Of a stretch of 64,000 nt of DNA, positions 44,437 through 53,510 are shown piece after piece. How positions within the stretch are numbered: the first letter of the stretch is position 1; every line of letters begins with the position of its first letter. The DNA comes from Candidatus Gastranaerophilales bacterium (GTDB lineage: Bacteria; Cyanobacteriota; Vampirovibrionia; Gastranaerophilales; Gastranaerophilaceae): contig CALUWC010000002.1 of the NCBI GenBank assembly GCA_944324395.1, forward strand, positions 124,001 through 188,000, in the 5' to 3' direction. The notes below the pieces were generated by a model that saw only the letters and a list, made by a program, of their open reading frames with translations, did not search any database and was not told the origin of the DNA. A program made the position numbers and the translations under genes.

Positions 44437-45081
44437 TTATACAATTTTATATTTCAAAGCCTTTAAAGCCGCCTGAAGCCTGTCATCGACCTCTAATTTT
44501 TGCAAAATACTTGCAACGTGTGCTTTTGTAGTATTAACACTGATAACAAGATGCTGAGCAATCTCCATATTACTATATCCTTCTGTCATCAATTTTAAAA
44601 TCTGAGCTTCCCTTGCTGTCAAATCATAATTTTTATAACTTTTTTCAGGTTCAGGTTTAGAATTTGCCGTAGCCTGTAAAACAATATGTGCAATGCTGGG
44701 ATCAAACCAGGCTGCCCCATCTGCTACCGATTGAACAACCTCTACGAGCCTTTGTAAATTTATCTCTTTCGAACAGTACGCATTTGCCCCGGCTTTTAAA
44801 CTGTCCAAAACTTCTTTTTCATCATTGTGAGAAGTCAAAATAATAATTTTTGCATCTTTATTTATTGAATGAATTGCTTGAGTTGCATCAATACCATTCA
44901 TATTTGGAAGCCCCAAATCCATAATAACAACATCAACCGGGTTATTTTTAAAAATTTCAAGAGCATCCTCAGCTGAGGAAGCCTCATATATTGTTCCTAC
45001 ATAATCTACATCTTCAAAGGTAGTTTTCAAACCAAATCTTGTTAATTCATGATCTTCTACAATTAATATGTTTTTTTTCAT
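44437..45081 (-). CDS. NarL-type response regulator
   Basis: 214 residues. Receiver with Asp55 in VVIMDLGLPNM; LuxR HTH near 150-210 (LTAREAQILKLMTEGYSNME). Its start ATG overlaps the TPR gene stop as ATGA, indicating coupled translation. Two consecutive LuxR-family regulators and a GAF/HD-GYP protein make one signalling unit; no histidine kinase is inside it. Confidence 0.92.
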   Translation of the reverse strand: MKKNILIVEDHELTRFGLKTTFEDVDYVGTIYEASSAEDALEIFKNNPVDVVIMDLGLPNMNGIDATQAIHSINKDAKIIILTSHNDEKEVLDSLKAGANAYCSKEINLQRLVEVVQSVADGAAWFDPSIAHIVLQATANSKPEPEKSYKNYDLTAREAQILKLMTEGYSNMEIAQHLVISVNTTKAHVASILQKLEVDDRLQAALKALKYKIV

Positions 45082-46625
45082 ATCTTCAATTCCTCTTTTG
45101 CCAAACTGTAATCCGGATTTATATTTAAACTCTTTTCAAAATTTTTATTTGCTTCTGCAACCAAACCCTTATTTTTCAAAACAAGCCCTAAATAATAATA
45201 ATACCTGTAATCATTATCATCAATATACTTTGCAATTCCAAGATATGTCAAAGCCTGATCATAAGATTCTTTATTTATTTCAAGACGAGCTAAATCAAGC
45301 CAGCCGTCCTTAAAATTAGGATTAACAGCAATAGCTTTTTTTAAATAAGTTTCTTCTCTATCTTTGTCCAATAATGCCATTTGATAATATGCTTCAAAAC
45401 ATTTTGAACTGTCTTTCAAAATTTTTGCGTATATATCCTTTGCTTTTTTCTCTTTATCAAGTTTTTGATAGACCTCTGCAAGTTTTACATCTGCGGTATA
45501 TGTTTTATCTTTAGATGAAGCATTCTTGAAATACTCTTCGGCTTTTTTATAATCCTTATCACGAAGTGCAATATTACCAAGAATAATCAATGCATCCGGT
45601 TTTGACGAATCAATATCGACAGCCTTCAAAGCATAATCCTGTGCTTTTTCGTATTCTTTCAAATCATAATAAACCTGAGCAGTCAGAGAATAAACCTCTT
45701 TGTTGATATTTTTTTTACCGCTTATTGCAGTTTGCAGAACACGTAAAGCCTTATTTAATTCATTTTCATTATAATAATAGTATGCAAGGTGATATTTCTT
45801 CCAATAATCATTTTTGGCAGCTTTATACAAAATATATTGTTGTGATGCACACAATTCTTTATCAAAAATAATGGTATTGATCTCATTATCTTTTAAATCG
45901 TCCAGATATTTGACACCATTTTGCGGTTTGTCAGATTGAGAATAAATTTCAGCCTTTAAACGTTTATAATTTATATTATCGGGATTTTTAGAAATTGCTG
46001 TGGAAATTGATTTTTCAGCCTGCTCAATATCTCCGTTTTTCATACTGCCAAATGCTACAAGGTAATTTGCATAATCAGAATCAGCCAGAAGACTTGCCTG
46101 TTTCATCAATTCACCTGTAGCTTCTTGACTCTGATCATTGTACATAATATTTGAATAAACTTCTGCCAAATACATTTGATCTTTATATGTTAACCTGTAA
46201 TTAGGAAAATAATATAACTTAACGTCATTTTCTAAAAGTGATGAAATTTCTTCATCTTGAATTTTAGACATAGATAATTCTGCCAGACTGAAAAAACCTA
46301 TTGCAGCCATTTCCTGAGTTAATCTCATATAAATATAATCATTAGGCACTATATTTTCGATTAGAACTTTAAAATCCTGATAAGAGGAACGCACATTGCT
46401 TTGCATAAATTTGTCCATAGCAATAGTATATTGGTTTTTTATGGAATTTTTAGTTAATGAACCTTTTTTCAACTCAAAAGAAGGCTGGTCAATAACTTCC
46501 TGATATGTTCCGGGATTATTATCCAGCGGATTTACAGGCTTTAAACCGTTCATATCAAATGCAAAAGCCGTATTAACAGTTAAAACTGCAGTGAAAAAAG
46601 ATATAACAAGAACTTTTTTATGCAT
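45078..46625 (-). CDS. exported TPR-repeat protein
   Basis: 515 residues. Sec signal peptide about 1-22 (VLVISFFTAVLTVNTAFAF). At least ten TPR motifs from about residue 160 to the end (e.g. PDALIILGNIALRDKDYKKA, AEEYFKNASSKDKTY). Likely periplasmic scaffold. It overlaps the HD-GYP gene by eight bases upstream and the regulator gene by four bases downstream, so the three are translated together. Its partners are unknown. Confidence 0.85.
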   Translation of the reverse strand: MHKKVLVISFFTAVLTVNTAFAFDMNGLKPVNPLDNNPGTYQEVIDQPSFELKKGSLTKNSIKNQYTIAMDKFMQSNVRSSYQDFKVLIENIVPNDYIYMRLTQEMAAIGFFSLAELSMSKIQDEEISSLLENDVKLYYFPNYRLTYKDQMYLAEVYSNIMYNDQSQEATGELMKQASLLADSDYANYLVAFGSMKNGDIEQAEKSISTAISKNPDNINYKRLKAEIYSQSDKPQNGVKYLDDLKDNEINTIIFDKELCASQQYILYKAAKNDYWKKYHLAYYYYNENELNKALRVLQTAISGKKNINKEVYSLTAQVYYDLKEYEKAQDYALKAVDIDSSKPDALIILGNIALRDKDYKKAEEYFKNASSKDKTYTADVKLAEVYQKLDKEKKAKDIYAKILKDSSKCFEAYYQMALLDKDREETYLKKAIAVNPNFKDGWLDLARLEINKESYDQALTYLGIAKYIDDNDYRYYYYLGLVLKNKGLVAEANKNFEKSLNINPDYSLAKEELKI

Positions 46626-48363
46626 TACTTGTTTCCTCCTTCATTGCTGCAGGAGTACCGGAATAATATTTGTTAAACAAATCAAACACTTTTTTCTCTC
46701 TATCAGATAAGTTTTCAGAAGATGCAAAATTATATATAGCATTCAAATCATAATTGCTCAAGATTTTTTCATCCTCCGGCTTTATTTTACCATGAGATTC
46801 GGATAAAAATACTCTGACGATTTTATTAACCGGAATAGCTAAAAATGTATCAACAAGATTTTTGTCAAAATGAGAACCCGCACCTTTCATCAAAATATCA
46901 ATTACATTTGCAATAGGCATTTTGTCACGATAGTGTCTCTTTGATGTAATAGCATCAAACACATCAGCAACAGCTAAAATTCTGCCCCCTAGTGTTATTT
47001 CTTCACCTTTCAAATGCCTGTAATATCCCGTTCCGTCATATTTTTCATGATGGGAACAGGCCATCTCTGTTATAATCCTAAAATCGGCAGACATATAAAT
47101 CCTGCTCAAAATATCATGAGTAATTCTCACGTGTTCCTGAATGTGTTTATATTCTTCATCAGTAAGCTTGCCCTCTTTTTGTAAAACCGAATCTCTTATA
47201 CCGATTTTACCAATATCATGTAAAGTAGCCGCTTTTTCCAAAAGACTGATGTCTTTTGACTCCATACCGATTTCCTGGGCCAAAAGAGTAGAATACATAC
47301 GAACTCTTGTAGAATGACCTGCTGTAATTTTATCACGTGCATCTATAGACATTGCCAGAGTATCTATAAAACTTTCAAACATCAATTTCTGCTCATGGTA
47401 CATCTGAAGCTGTTTGTCAAATAACTGGGCATTTTCTAATGCAATACTTGCACTCCCCCCGATTGCGACAAGCAAATCTTCGTCGTTTTTAGTAAATACA
47501 CCGTCAATTTTATTAATAACCTGGAATGCACCTATAATTTCCCTGTTATTATTCATAATCGGCATACATAAAATAGTTTTTGTTCTATAGCCGGTTTTAG
47601 AATCGACTTCAGGATTAAATCTGGGGTCATTGTACGCATCTGCGATATTCAAAGATTCGCCGGTTTTAACAACATAACCGGCCAGACCTTTATCGGCAGG
47701 AAATCTTATCTCCTGACTGGAATCAAGCCCTAATGCAACTTTTGACCACAGTTCATCAGTATCTTTATCCCATAAAAATACAGTACAACGATCCGCCTGA
47801 ATTGCATTTTTTGTTTCTTCAGCAACTACTTTCAACAATTCATCTATATCAGTCAATGCAGTAATTGAACGGCTAATCTTAACTAATGAAACCAGAGGAT
47901 CGCTTTTTGTCGGCAGCGAATAATCCATTCCGTTTTGAAGCTGCCTTATTCTTGTATTTATTTTATCAGAAAGCGAATATTTGTCCTCCTCGACAGAAAT
48001 TTTCAAAGCATTGTTATAATGAATCAATGCAACATCTTTGTTCAGTTCAGAAAAATTTATATTTCCCAGTATAAGTTCATTTATCAGTAATGCAGTGTCA
48101 CTTGAAGATCGTTTTGCCATATATGTTGCATCATTCAACAGAGTCATTGAAGATTCAAAACTGTTTTTGTCCATTGAATAATCCAAAAAAGCAATTAAAC
48201 TAAGACATATAGATATACCTTCAACAGAATTTTCAGCCTTATAAATATCATAGGCCTTATTGATATCAAGCTTTGCCCGATGATAATCTTTTTCATCTAT
48301 CAATTTCAGACACTCGCTTATTATGCTCTCTGCTTCTTCTGTTTTATTCAATCTTTTAGTCAT
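46618..48363 (-). CDS. GAF and HD-GYP-like phosphodiesterase/signalling protein
   Basis: 581 residues. A TPR-like helical N-terminus (1-160), a GAF domain (about 170-325) and an HD domain of the HD-GYP class. The HD motif TLHDIGKIGI and the HH motif ACSHHEKYDGTGYY are visible; the GYP signature is GYY. This family degrades cyclic di-GMP, but the changed signature leaves activity open. First gene of the operon, with AAAGGT before the ATG. Confidence 0.88.
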   Translation of the reverse strand: MTKRLNKTEEAESIISECLKLIDEKDYHRAKLDINKAYDIYKAENSVEGISICLSLIAFLDYSMDKNSFESSMTLLNDATYMAKRSSSDTALLINELILGNINFSELNKDVALIHYNNALKISVEEDKYSLSDKINTRIRQLQNGMDYSLPTKSDPLVSLVKISRSITALTDIDELLKVVAEETKNAIQADRCTVFLWDKDTDELWSKVALGLDSSQEIRFPADKGLAGYVVKTGESLNIADAYNDPRFNPEVDSKTGYRTKTILCMPIMNNNREIIGAFQVINKIDGVFTKNDEDLLVAIGGSASIALENAQLFDKQLQMYHEQKLMFESFIDTLAMSIDARDKITAGHSTRVRMYSTLLAQEIGMESKDISLLEKAATLHDIGKIGIRDSVLQKEGKLTDEEYKHIQEHVRITHDILSRIYMSADFRIITEMACSHHEKYDGTGYYRHLKGEEITLGGRILAVADVFDAITSKRHYRDKMPIANVIDILMKGAGSHFDKNLVDTFLAIPVNKIVRVFLSESHGKIKPEDEKILSNYDLNAIYNFASSENLSDREKKVFDLFNKYYSGTPAAMKEETSNA

Positions 48364-48512
48364 ATTTCTACCTTTTCATATATTGTACAATATTTTTCAA
48401 AATAATACAAAGATTTTTTAAATTTCAGCAGAAAATAATTTACCTGTATGATGAAAAAACAGTAAATAATGTTACATTAAAAGTGTAGTATAATATTCGA
48501 AAGGTAACAATC

Positions 48513-49028
48513 ATGGCTGACACACTGAAAACATTAAAATGTCCTGCCTGCGGAAAAGATATGGAGAAAGTTTTTATTCCGTCTGAAGGCATCAATCTTG
48601 ATATCTGTACTCAAGGCTGCGGCGGAATATACTTTGACAACAGAGAATTTCAAGAATTTGACGAAAAAGACGAAGATATTTCAAAAATCCTTGAAAAAAT
48701 CTCTAATAGAAAGTTTGAACAAGTTGATACCACAGCAGAAAGAACCTGTCCAAACTGCGGAGCAAAAATGGTTAAAAACCACTCCAGTGTAAAACAAATA
48801 GTTGAAGTTGATGAGTGCTACAGCTGCGGCGGAAAATTTCTTGACAGAGATGAGCTCGTAAAAATCAGAGCTGAATACAATACAGAAGAAGAACGTTCTG
48901 CAGACATGCTTAAACACGTTTATACAGCAATAGGAAGCCAGCTTGAAGAACTGGACAAAAGACACGCAAAATCAGTTACAAGCAGAAGTTCTTTACAAAA
49001 ACTATTTTTAAAACTTGCAGGTGCTTAA
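48513..49028 (+). CDS. protein with two TFIIB-type zinc ribbons
   Basis: 171 residues. Two zf-TFIIB ribbons: CPACGKDM with a second CTQGCGG pair, then CPNCGAKM with CYSCGGKF. Each is followed by an LDRDEL-like motif. Members of this family are common but poorly understood. TATAAT at 48489-48494 and an AAAGG site precede it. Its stop overlaps by four bases the stop of the converging HExxH gene. Confidence 0.8.
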   Translation: MADTLKTLKCPACGKDMEKVFIPSEGINLDICTQGCGGIYFDNREFQEFDEKDEDISKILEKISNRKFEQVDTTAERTCPNCGAKMVKNHSSVKQIVEVDECYSCGGKFLDRDELVKIRAEYNTEEERSADMLKHVYTAIGSQLEELDKRHAKSVTSRSSLQKLFLKLAGA

Positions 49029-49828
49029 AGCATCTCAAAGACATTTCCCAGCTTTTGATAATATCCTTTATTCAAAAGATCATAAAATTTATTATATGTA
49101 TTTGGGGCTAATCTTTGGATTGTTACAGAATCTAGATACAGCCCCTCTATAAATCTGGCAAATAATTCCGTAGGTTTATTATAGTATTTATTTAACTTAT
49201 TGATTTTTGAAGCAATACGTGACTGCCGTTTTTGACAAGATCTTAACCTTATATATGCAGCAAATTCAATCGGCATCTCAGGAAAATCCCGTTCAATATT
49301 ATCTATTGTAAAAATTTCAGTTTTTTTGAAAAATAATCCCGATACAAGCTTTACTCTGTCATATTTTAATAAATACTTTGCTTTCGATTTTTTTATATAT
49401 TTGTCAAACTCTTTAAAAGATTTAGAACGCATAAATTTCGGGTATTTATTTTTGATAATTCTCTCATATTCCAAAATTTTTTCTTTTATAACAGATTTAT
49501 GATATCGAAGTTTCTCGCATTTAGAGTGCTTATCCACAAAATTCGTAACTTTTAAAAGTTCTTCATAATATGTCTTTACTTCAGCGGTATCAAATAAAAC
49601 CTCTAAAGACCCTCCCGTCTTTTCCATAAACGGCTCTATTTGAGAATGGATATAGTGTGCAAATTCATGAAGAAGAGTCGGAATAATTCTTTCTGATGAA
49701 ATATTTTTAGATATATCAATTCGGTTCTTTAAATAAAATCCCTGATAGCCCCTGGCTTTCGTAGCTGTATGAACCTCAAGTCCCAGACTTCTGAAATATT
49801 TAATCAACTCTTTTTCTTTTAAAACCAT
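49025..49828 (-). CDS. putative zinc metallopeptidase (HExxH), 267 residues
   Basis: Not assigned to a known family. Zincin motif HEFAH (His54, Glu55, His58) in IIPTLLHEFAHYIHSQIEPF with a possible glycine turn EKTGGSLE. The remainder is Lys/Arg-rich and helical. No signal peptide. The frame can extend six codons to a TTG, but TATAAT lies six bases before the internal ATG, so leaderless start is favoured. Could be a peptidase of phage- or host-type ImmA-like fold, without firm support. Confidence 0.6.
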   Translation of the reverse strand: MVLKEKELIKYFRSLGLEVHTATKARGYQGFYLKNRIDISKNISSERIIPTLLHEFAHYIHSQIEPFMEKTGGSLEVLFDTAEVKTYYEELLKVTNFVDKHSKCEKLRYHKSVIKEKILEYERIIKNKYPKFMRSKSFKEFDKYIKKSKAKYLLKYDRVKLVSGLFFKKTEIFTIDNIERDFPEMPIEFAAYIRLRSCQKRQSRIASKINKLNKYYNKPTELFARFIEGLYLDSVTIQRLAPNTYNKFYDLLNKGYYQKLGNVFEML

Positions 49829-49834
49829 ATCCCG

Positions 49835-49840
49835 ATTATA
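49835..49840 (-). promoter_or_regulatory. -10 box of leaderless HExxH gene
   Basis: TATAAT with six bases (CGGGAT) before the ATG at 49828. Confidence 0.55.
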
Positions 49841-49948
49841 TTTCAAAAAATATTAACCTGCATTTTACTTAAACAAACTTAAAAAATATGCACATTTCCC
49901 GGCCGGTGATAGAATTATATAAGATAGAGTATATAAGGGGAATTTCAA

Positions 49949-50560
49949 ATGAAAAAAATTATTTATACGATAATACTTATACTTGCAATAATAACCGGAA
50001 TAGTTCTTGTCACAGGGAAAATTGCAACAGATAAACATCAAAAGAAAAATGTACAGACAAAAATAGAAGAAATAGACAAACTTCCAATAAAACTTGAAGA
50101 CATGGGAGATGTAGAATTCAAACTTTATAAAATTCCTGAAAATGTTGCCGAATATATCAAAACTAAAAGCGAATTCAGTTCAATATACAAACACAAAAAA
50201 TTTGTTGTTTATATCAAAGATGACAAACTCCCTTTTGCCAAAGAATACACTACAACACTTGAAAAAATAACAAACGATAAAAAATATAAAAAACACTACA
50301 ACTTTGCCTCAAGAAAAGGAACAATAAAAATTGTTACGATGAATCAAAGAGATATAAGACTAATGCAGAAAAAGAAACAACAACTTCCGGAAGGAGTAAT
50401 GACAACTACAGAAGGTAATGCAAAATTAGATTTCATAAAAACATGCGGCAATTTCTGCATAGTAAATCCGTCCAAAAATCAAATGTTATCCCTTAAAGGT
50501 AACAGTAAAAAAGAAGCCGTAAAATTTGAATACGTTCTGGACAAATATAAAAAATGGTAA
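49949..50560 (+). CDS. membrane-anchored thioredoxin-like protein, degenerate
   Basis: 203 residues. One N-terminal helix (about 5-25), then a domain similar to the next gene: KTKSEFSSIYKHKKFVVYIK with DDKLPFAKEY replacing the paralogue's CPYAQ active-site-like motif, and CGNFCIVNP near the C-terminus. It has no Cys in the usual thiol site, only the C-terminal pair. Function unknown. Tandem with its paralogue, 12 bases apart. Confidence 0.65.
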   Translation: MKKIIYTIILILAIITGIVLVTGKIATDKHQKKNVQTKIEEIDKLPIKLEDMGDVEFKLYKIPENVAEYIKTKSEFSSIYKHKKFVVYIKDDKLPFAKEYTTTLEKITNDKKYKKHYNFASRKGTIKIVTMNQRDIRLMQKKKQQLPEGVMTTTEGNAKLDFIKTCGNFCIVNPSKNQMLSLKGNSKKEAVKFEYVLDKYKKW

Positions 50561-50572
50561 AGGAGAGATTTA

Positions 50573-51124
50573 ATGAAATATTTTATAGCAATACTAATCC
50601 TGCTTTTAGTCATAGGAATGGGAGTTTCGTCATGCAACAGTAAAAAGGCTCAGGAAGCACAAAAACCTGAAATTGAGACAAGTTCGGTAGCCTCCTCAAT
50701 TCCTGAGTTTCCAAAGTTAACAGGTATGGCAGATATAGACTATTCAGTCAAAACACTTCTTGACGGCACAGTTACATATCTAAAAACCAAAAGTGAATAT
50801 AAAGATCTATATACAGATAAAAAATTTGTTATATATTATGTCGGTGCAGATTGTCCGTATGCACAAGCTTTTATAAATGCACTGGATCCCCTCATAACAG
50901 ATACAACCTACACTGAGAAATATAATTTTTACTCACAAGGTGCATCAGGGATGAAAAAATTTGCAACAATGGAAGACGCTCAGGCTGATTTGGATTTTTC
51001 AAATATCTGTCAGGAATTCTGCATTGTTAATCCTAAAACCAATCAAGTATTTTCAATAAACGGAATCGGGGATAAAGAAGCCGAAAAAATTCCGGATATA
51101 ATAAAGCAATTATTAGACTGGTAA
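50573..51124 (+). CDS. lipoprotein with thioredoxin-like single-cysteine motif
   Basis: 183 residues. Lipobox VSSC with Cys21 for lipidation. The domain contains KKFVIYYVGADCPYAQAF (Cys94), recalling thioredoxin/glutaredoxin-like folds with one active cysteine, and a C-terminal CQEFCIVNP pair. Paralogous with the preceding gene and with the C-terminus of the 53614 gene. Likely peptidyl-thiol or binding role; no firm function. Confidence 0.65.
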   Translation: MKYFIAILILLLVIGMGVSSCNSKKAQEAQKPEIETSSVASSIPEFPKLTGMADIDYSVKTLLDGTVTYLKTKSEYKDLYTDKKFVIYYVGADCPYAQAFINALDPLITDTTYTEKYNFYSQGASGMKKFATMEDAQADLDFSNICQEFCIVNPKTNQVFSINGIGDKEAEKIPDIIKQLLDW

Positions 51125-51127
51125 AAC

Positions 51128-51155
51128 AAAAGACCCGAATATTTCGGGTCTTTAT
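51128..51155. terminator. bidirectional terminator
   Basis: AAAGACCCGAAT/ATTTCGGGTCTTT, then TATTTTTT on the plus strand and a TTTTGTTTT stretch on the minus strand. It serves the thioredoxin-like pair and the perR-rubredoxin operon. Confidence 0.85.
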
Positions 51156-51158
51156 TTT

Positions 51159-51299
51159 TTATGCTTCTTTTTCAAATTGATCTTTACCTACAGAACACAA
51201 CGGACAAACCCAATCTTCCGGTAAATCTTCAAATTTCACACCTTCGTGTTCACTTGGATCATAAACATAACCACATACTGTACAAACCCATTTTTCCAT
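51159..51299 (-). CDS. rubredoxin
   Basis: 46-residue iron-binding electron carrier. Cys pairs [10 protein letters not shown] and [11 protein letters not shown] coordinate one Fe. Used as electron donor to peroxidases or oxygen reductases in anaerobes. I choose MEKWVC at 51299 since the longer frame overlaps the perR-like gene. Starts seven bases after that gene's stop, in one transcript. Confidence 0.92.
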   Translation of the reverse strand: MEKWVCTVCGYVYDPSEHEGVKFEDLPEDWVCPLCSVGKDQFEKEA

Positions 51300-51306
51300 A
51301 ATTACT

Positions 51307-51693
51307 TCATTTCCTTTCTTTTTGTTTGCATTTATTACATATACCATGAAATACTATATCATGACTTTTTATTTCGAACCCCGTAGCCATACGGACATTA
51401 TTTATCAATTCCGGAGCAATGTCTGACGGAACATCATAAACTTTTTTACATTCTTCACATATAAAATGATAATGATTAAAAGTATTATGATCGAAATGTG
51501 CAGACGGTTCCAATCCGTCAATCTTCTTAATCATTCCGGCTTCCGCCAATTGATTTAAATTTCGATAAAGAGTTGTAATACCAATATTAGAGTTTTCCCG
51601 CTGCAAAAATTCCAACAACTCATCTGCGGTAGGGTGAACGGCATTACGTGTAAGAACATCAAGTATCTTTTCTCTTTGTCTTGAATAATTCAC
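51307..51693 (-). CDS. perR: Fur-family peroxide-type regulator (PerR-like)
   Basis: 128 residues. HTH with [30 protein letters not shown]; metal-site pattern [23 protein letters not shown] matches PerR, with Asp at the site that discriminates PerR from Fur; CEEC and CNKC bind structural zinc. Start GTG at 51693, preceded by GAGGTGCAAG, because the longer ATG frame runs across a Fur-type box. It likely senses H2O2 or iron and controls itself and rubredoxin. Confidence 0.85.
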   Translation of the reverse strand: MNYSRQREKILDVLTRNAVHPTADELLEFLQRENSNIGITTLYRNLNQLAEAGMIKKIDGLEPSAHFDHNTFNHYHFICEECKKVYDVPSDIAPELINNVRMATGFEIKSHDIVFHGICNKCKQKERK

Positions 51694-51707
51694 CTTGCAC
51701 CTCAAAT

Positions 51708-51722
51708 TGATAACTATTGTCA
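51708..51722. promoter_or_regulatory. Fur/PerR-type operator
   Basis: TGATAACTATTGTCA, a 7-1-7 inverted repeat with five of seven bases matched per half, 14 bases before the GTG start of the perR-like gene. Autoregulation is expected. Confidence 0.6.
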
Positions 51723-51753
51723 GTTTATCTGAATTTATACTGGTTGTCAAGCC

Positions 51754-53109
51754 TTAAGAGTTAAGAGATTGTTCTTGAGCAAGTTTCTTTTCTATATCCT
51801 TTTTAACCTGATATTCAGGACTGAATTGTCTTACAAGAAGCATAACAGCTGGAACTAGAATACCCAAAGCACCTATACATGCTCCAATATTTTTTAATAC
51901 AGCTCCTTTTTTAAGTTTTCTGACAGATTTAAAGAAGTCATCAACACTTTCCCCGGACTGCTCATACTGATTAAGAAGTTTTTCCATTTTATTATGAATA
52001 CCTCTTAAAGAATCCAGATCAATAAATCTTCTTGTATCAACTTTATTCTTATCTCCAAGTTTAATACATTCAATAATATCAGATTCTTTCGCCATATCTA
52101 CAACAAGATTGATATTAGTCTTATCTTTATTTGCAGAATTTATATTATTTACTGCAAATTTATAAATATCAATATCTGATTTATCAGCAGCTTTGAATGC
52201 CAGTAATTGTTTTTTAATTGAACCGTCAACAAAAGCTTGTTTAAATCTTTCATTCCAGATAACTCTTGCATCAAGATCAATAGATTTATTATGTTTTCTC
52301 TCAGCATTCTTTTCCAGAGCCTTGGCAATCATAGGGCCTGCGAAATACATAAAGAGCCAGAAGCCGCCCTCTTTTAAAACATAACCAAAGAAATCCTGCG
52401 GGTTTCTTGAATGTGAAAGTCTTTCAGTTGTTATTGCACCATCTACAAGCATTAAATTTCTAACCGGATCAAAAATAAAATCCTGAAATCCGCCGGTAAA
52501 CGAAACATTTTTATCTTTTTTGTTTTGATTTTTGACATTATGAACATCTGCAAATGCGGAGGAGAAAGGAACCTCAGATGTTTTTAATTCTGAAATTGCA
52601 GCTTTGTTCATTTTTTGTTTTTCGAAATAATCTTTTCTAATTTGATTTTCGGTATATTTATGTCTAAACTTCGTCAACCCGAGATAACTAAGAGTTGTGG
52701 CAACAGATGCTGCTGCAAATCTTGCAATAGTCAAAGCTTTGAATTGTTTCTGATGAGCGGCAACATCTTTCAAACTATTCTTAATAGCATCTGTCGGAGC
52801 TAATTCTTGTGCAAGTTTTAAAATATCTTGATTTTTCAATATTCTGGCATCAACTTTTGCATCTAATTTAGCAGGTTTGAAAAAAGCATAGCTAAACAAT
52901 TTGTTAAATGCCGGAAGCCCGCCAAGCCAAATAATTTGAGTTCCAAACTCATCAATAAATCTGTCTTTTCCCTCAACTTTATCCCCTGCTATATAAGAAG
53001 CTGTAGTAAGACCGCAGCTGTTTGCAACATCTTTGATTGCTAACGGGATATATGAACTGTTATTTCCTAATATGGAGTATACTGTACTTTCTGTAATTTT
53101 TGGTATCAT
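51754..53109 (-). CDS. membrane-associated hypothetical protein, 451 residues
   Basis: Function unknown. It has probable membrane segments (about 235-265 FFGYVLKEGGFWLFMYFAGP; about 405-425 IGACIGALGILVPAVMLLV) and helical, Lys-rich stretches. The internal NVSFTGGFQDF resembles the short SFTG/SFKG motifs I associate with proteins of this lineage. No signal peptide. A 5' leader with three hairpins lies upstream. It is alone and ends 61 bases before the perR-like GTG start would be reached from the other side. Confidence 0.6.
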   Translation of the reverse strand: MIPKITESTVYSILGNNSSYIPLAIKDVANSCGLTTASYIAGDKVEGKDRFIDEFGTQIIWLGGLPAFNKLFSYAFFKPAKLDAKVDARILKNQDILKLAQELAPTDAIKNSLKDVAAHQKQFKALTIARFAAASVATTLSYLGLTKFRHKYTENQIRKDYFEKQKMNKAAISELKTSEVPFSSAFADVHNVKNQNKKDKNVSFTGGFQDFIFDPVRNLMLVDGAITTERLSHSRNPQDFFGYVLKEGGFWLFMYFAGPMIAKALEKNAERKHNKSIDLDARVIWNERFKQAFVDGSIKKQLLAFKAADKSDIDIYKFAVNNINSANKDKTNINLVVDMAKESDIIECIKLGDKNKVDTRRFIDLDSLRGIHNKMEKLLNQYEQSGESVDDFFKSVRKLKKGAVLKNIGACIGALGILVPAVMLLVRQFSPEYQVKKDIEKKLAQEQSLNS

Positions 53110-53328
53110 TTTTACTTATTTCATCCTATAACAGAGCAAAACTCTGCCTCAACTTGTGTGTACTACAAGCCCCAGATTAAATTCATCAATTTCACGATTG
53201 GGGCATTCGCTTTTATAGTTGAGTTTCGTCGATTATTTTTATACATATTCATATTAACCTTCACTTTTCCTTTAAGTATCCTGAACAGCAATAATTGCCA
53301 TTTATACAATTTATTTTTTACATTTGTT

Positions 53329-53365
53329 AAAAAAACAGAACCCTAATTATTTTCAAGGTCCTGTT
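53329..53365 (-). terminator. minus-strand intrinsic terminator without assigned gene
   Basis: AACAGGACCTT pairs with AGGGTTCTGTT (two G-U pairs), loop of ten, then seven T residues. It would end the short transcript from TATAAT at 53529-53534. Confidence 0.7.
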
Positions 53366-53378
53366 TTAAAATTTATTT

Positions 53379-53510
53379 TCAACACTGCAAATGTTTACCC
53401 GTTCTTAAAACAAGCCCTTTAAAAAACATCTGCTGCGTCGAATTTGTATAAACATAAATTATTACCTCATCTGTCATTAGATAAATACCATAAACCGGGA
53501 TAAAAATCAA
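53379..53510 (-). CDS. possible small membrane peptide, 43 residues
   Basis: Frame begins at TTG with a hydrophobic start (IFIPVYGIYLM) and contains an ATG giving 32 residues (MTDEVIIYVYTNSTQQMFFK). A TATAAT is upstream and a terminator follows. No ribosome site, so the transcript might be non-coding instead. Confidence 0.3.
   Translation of the reverse strand: MIFIPVYGIYLMTDEVIIYVYTNSTQQMFFKGLVLRTGKHLQC

Noticed and set aside
53158-53346. 62-codon plus-strand frame rich in Phe and Ile
   Set aside because: No ribosome site or promoter, crosses the leader hairpin of the opposite gene; probably chance in AT-rich DNA.
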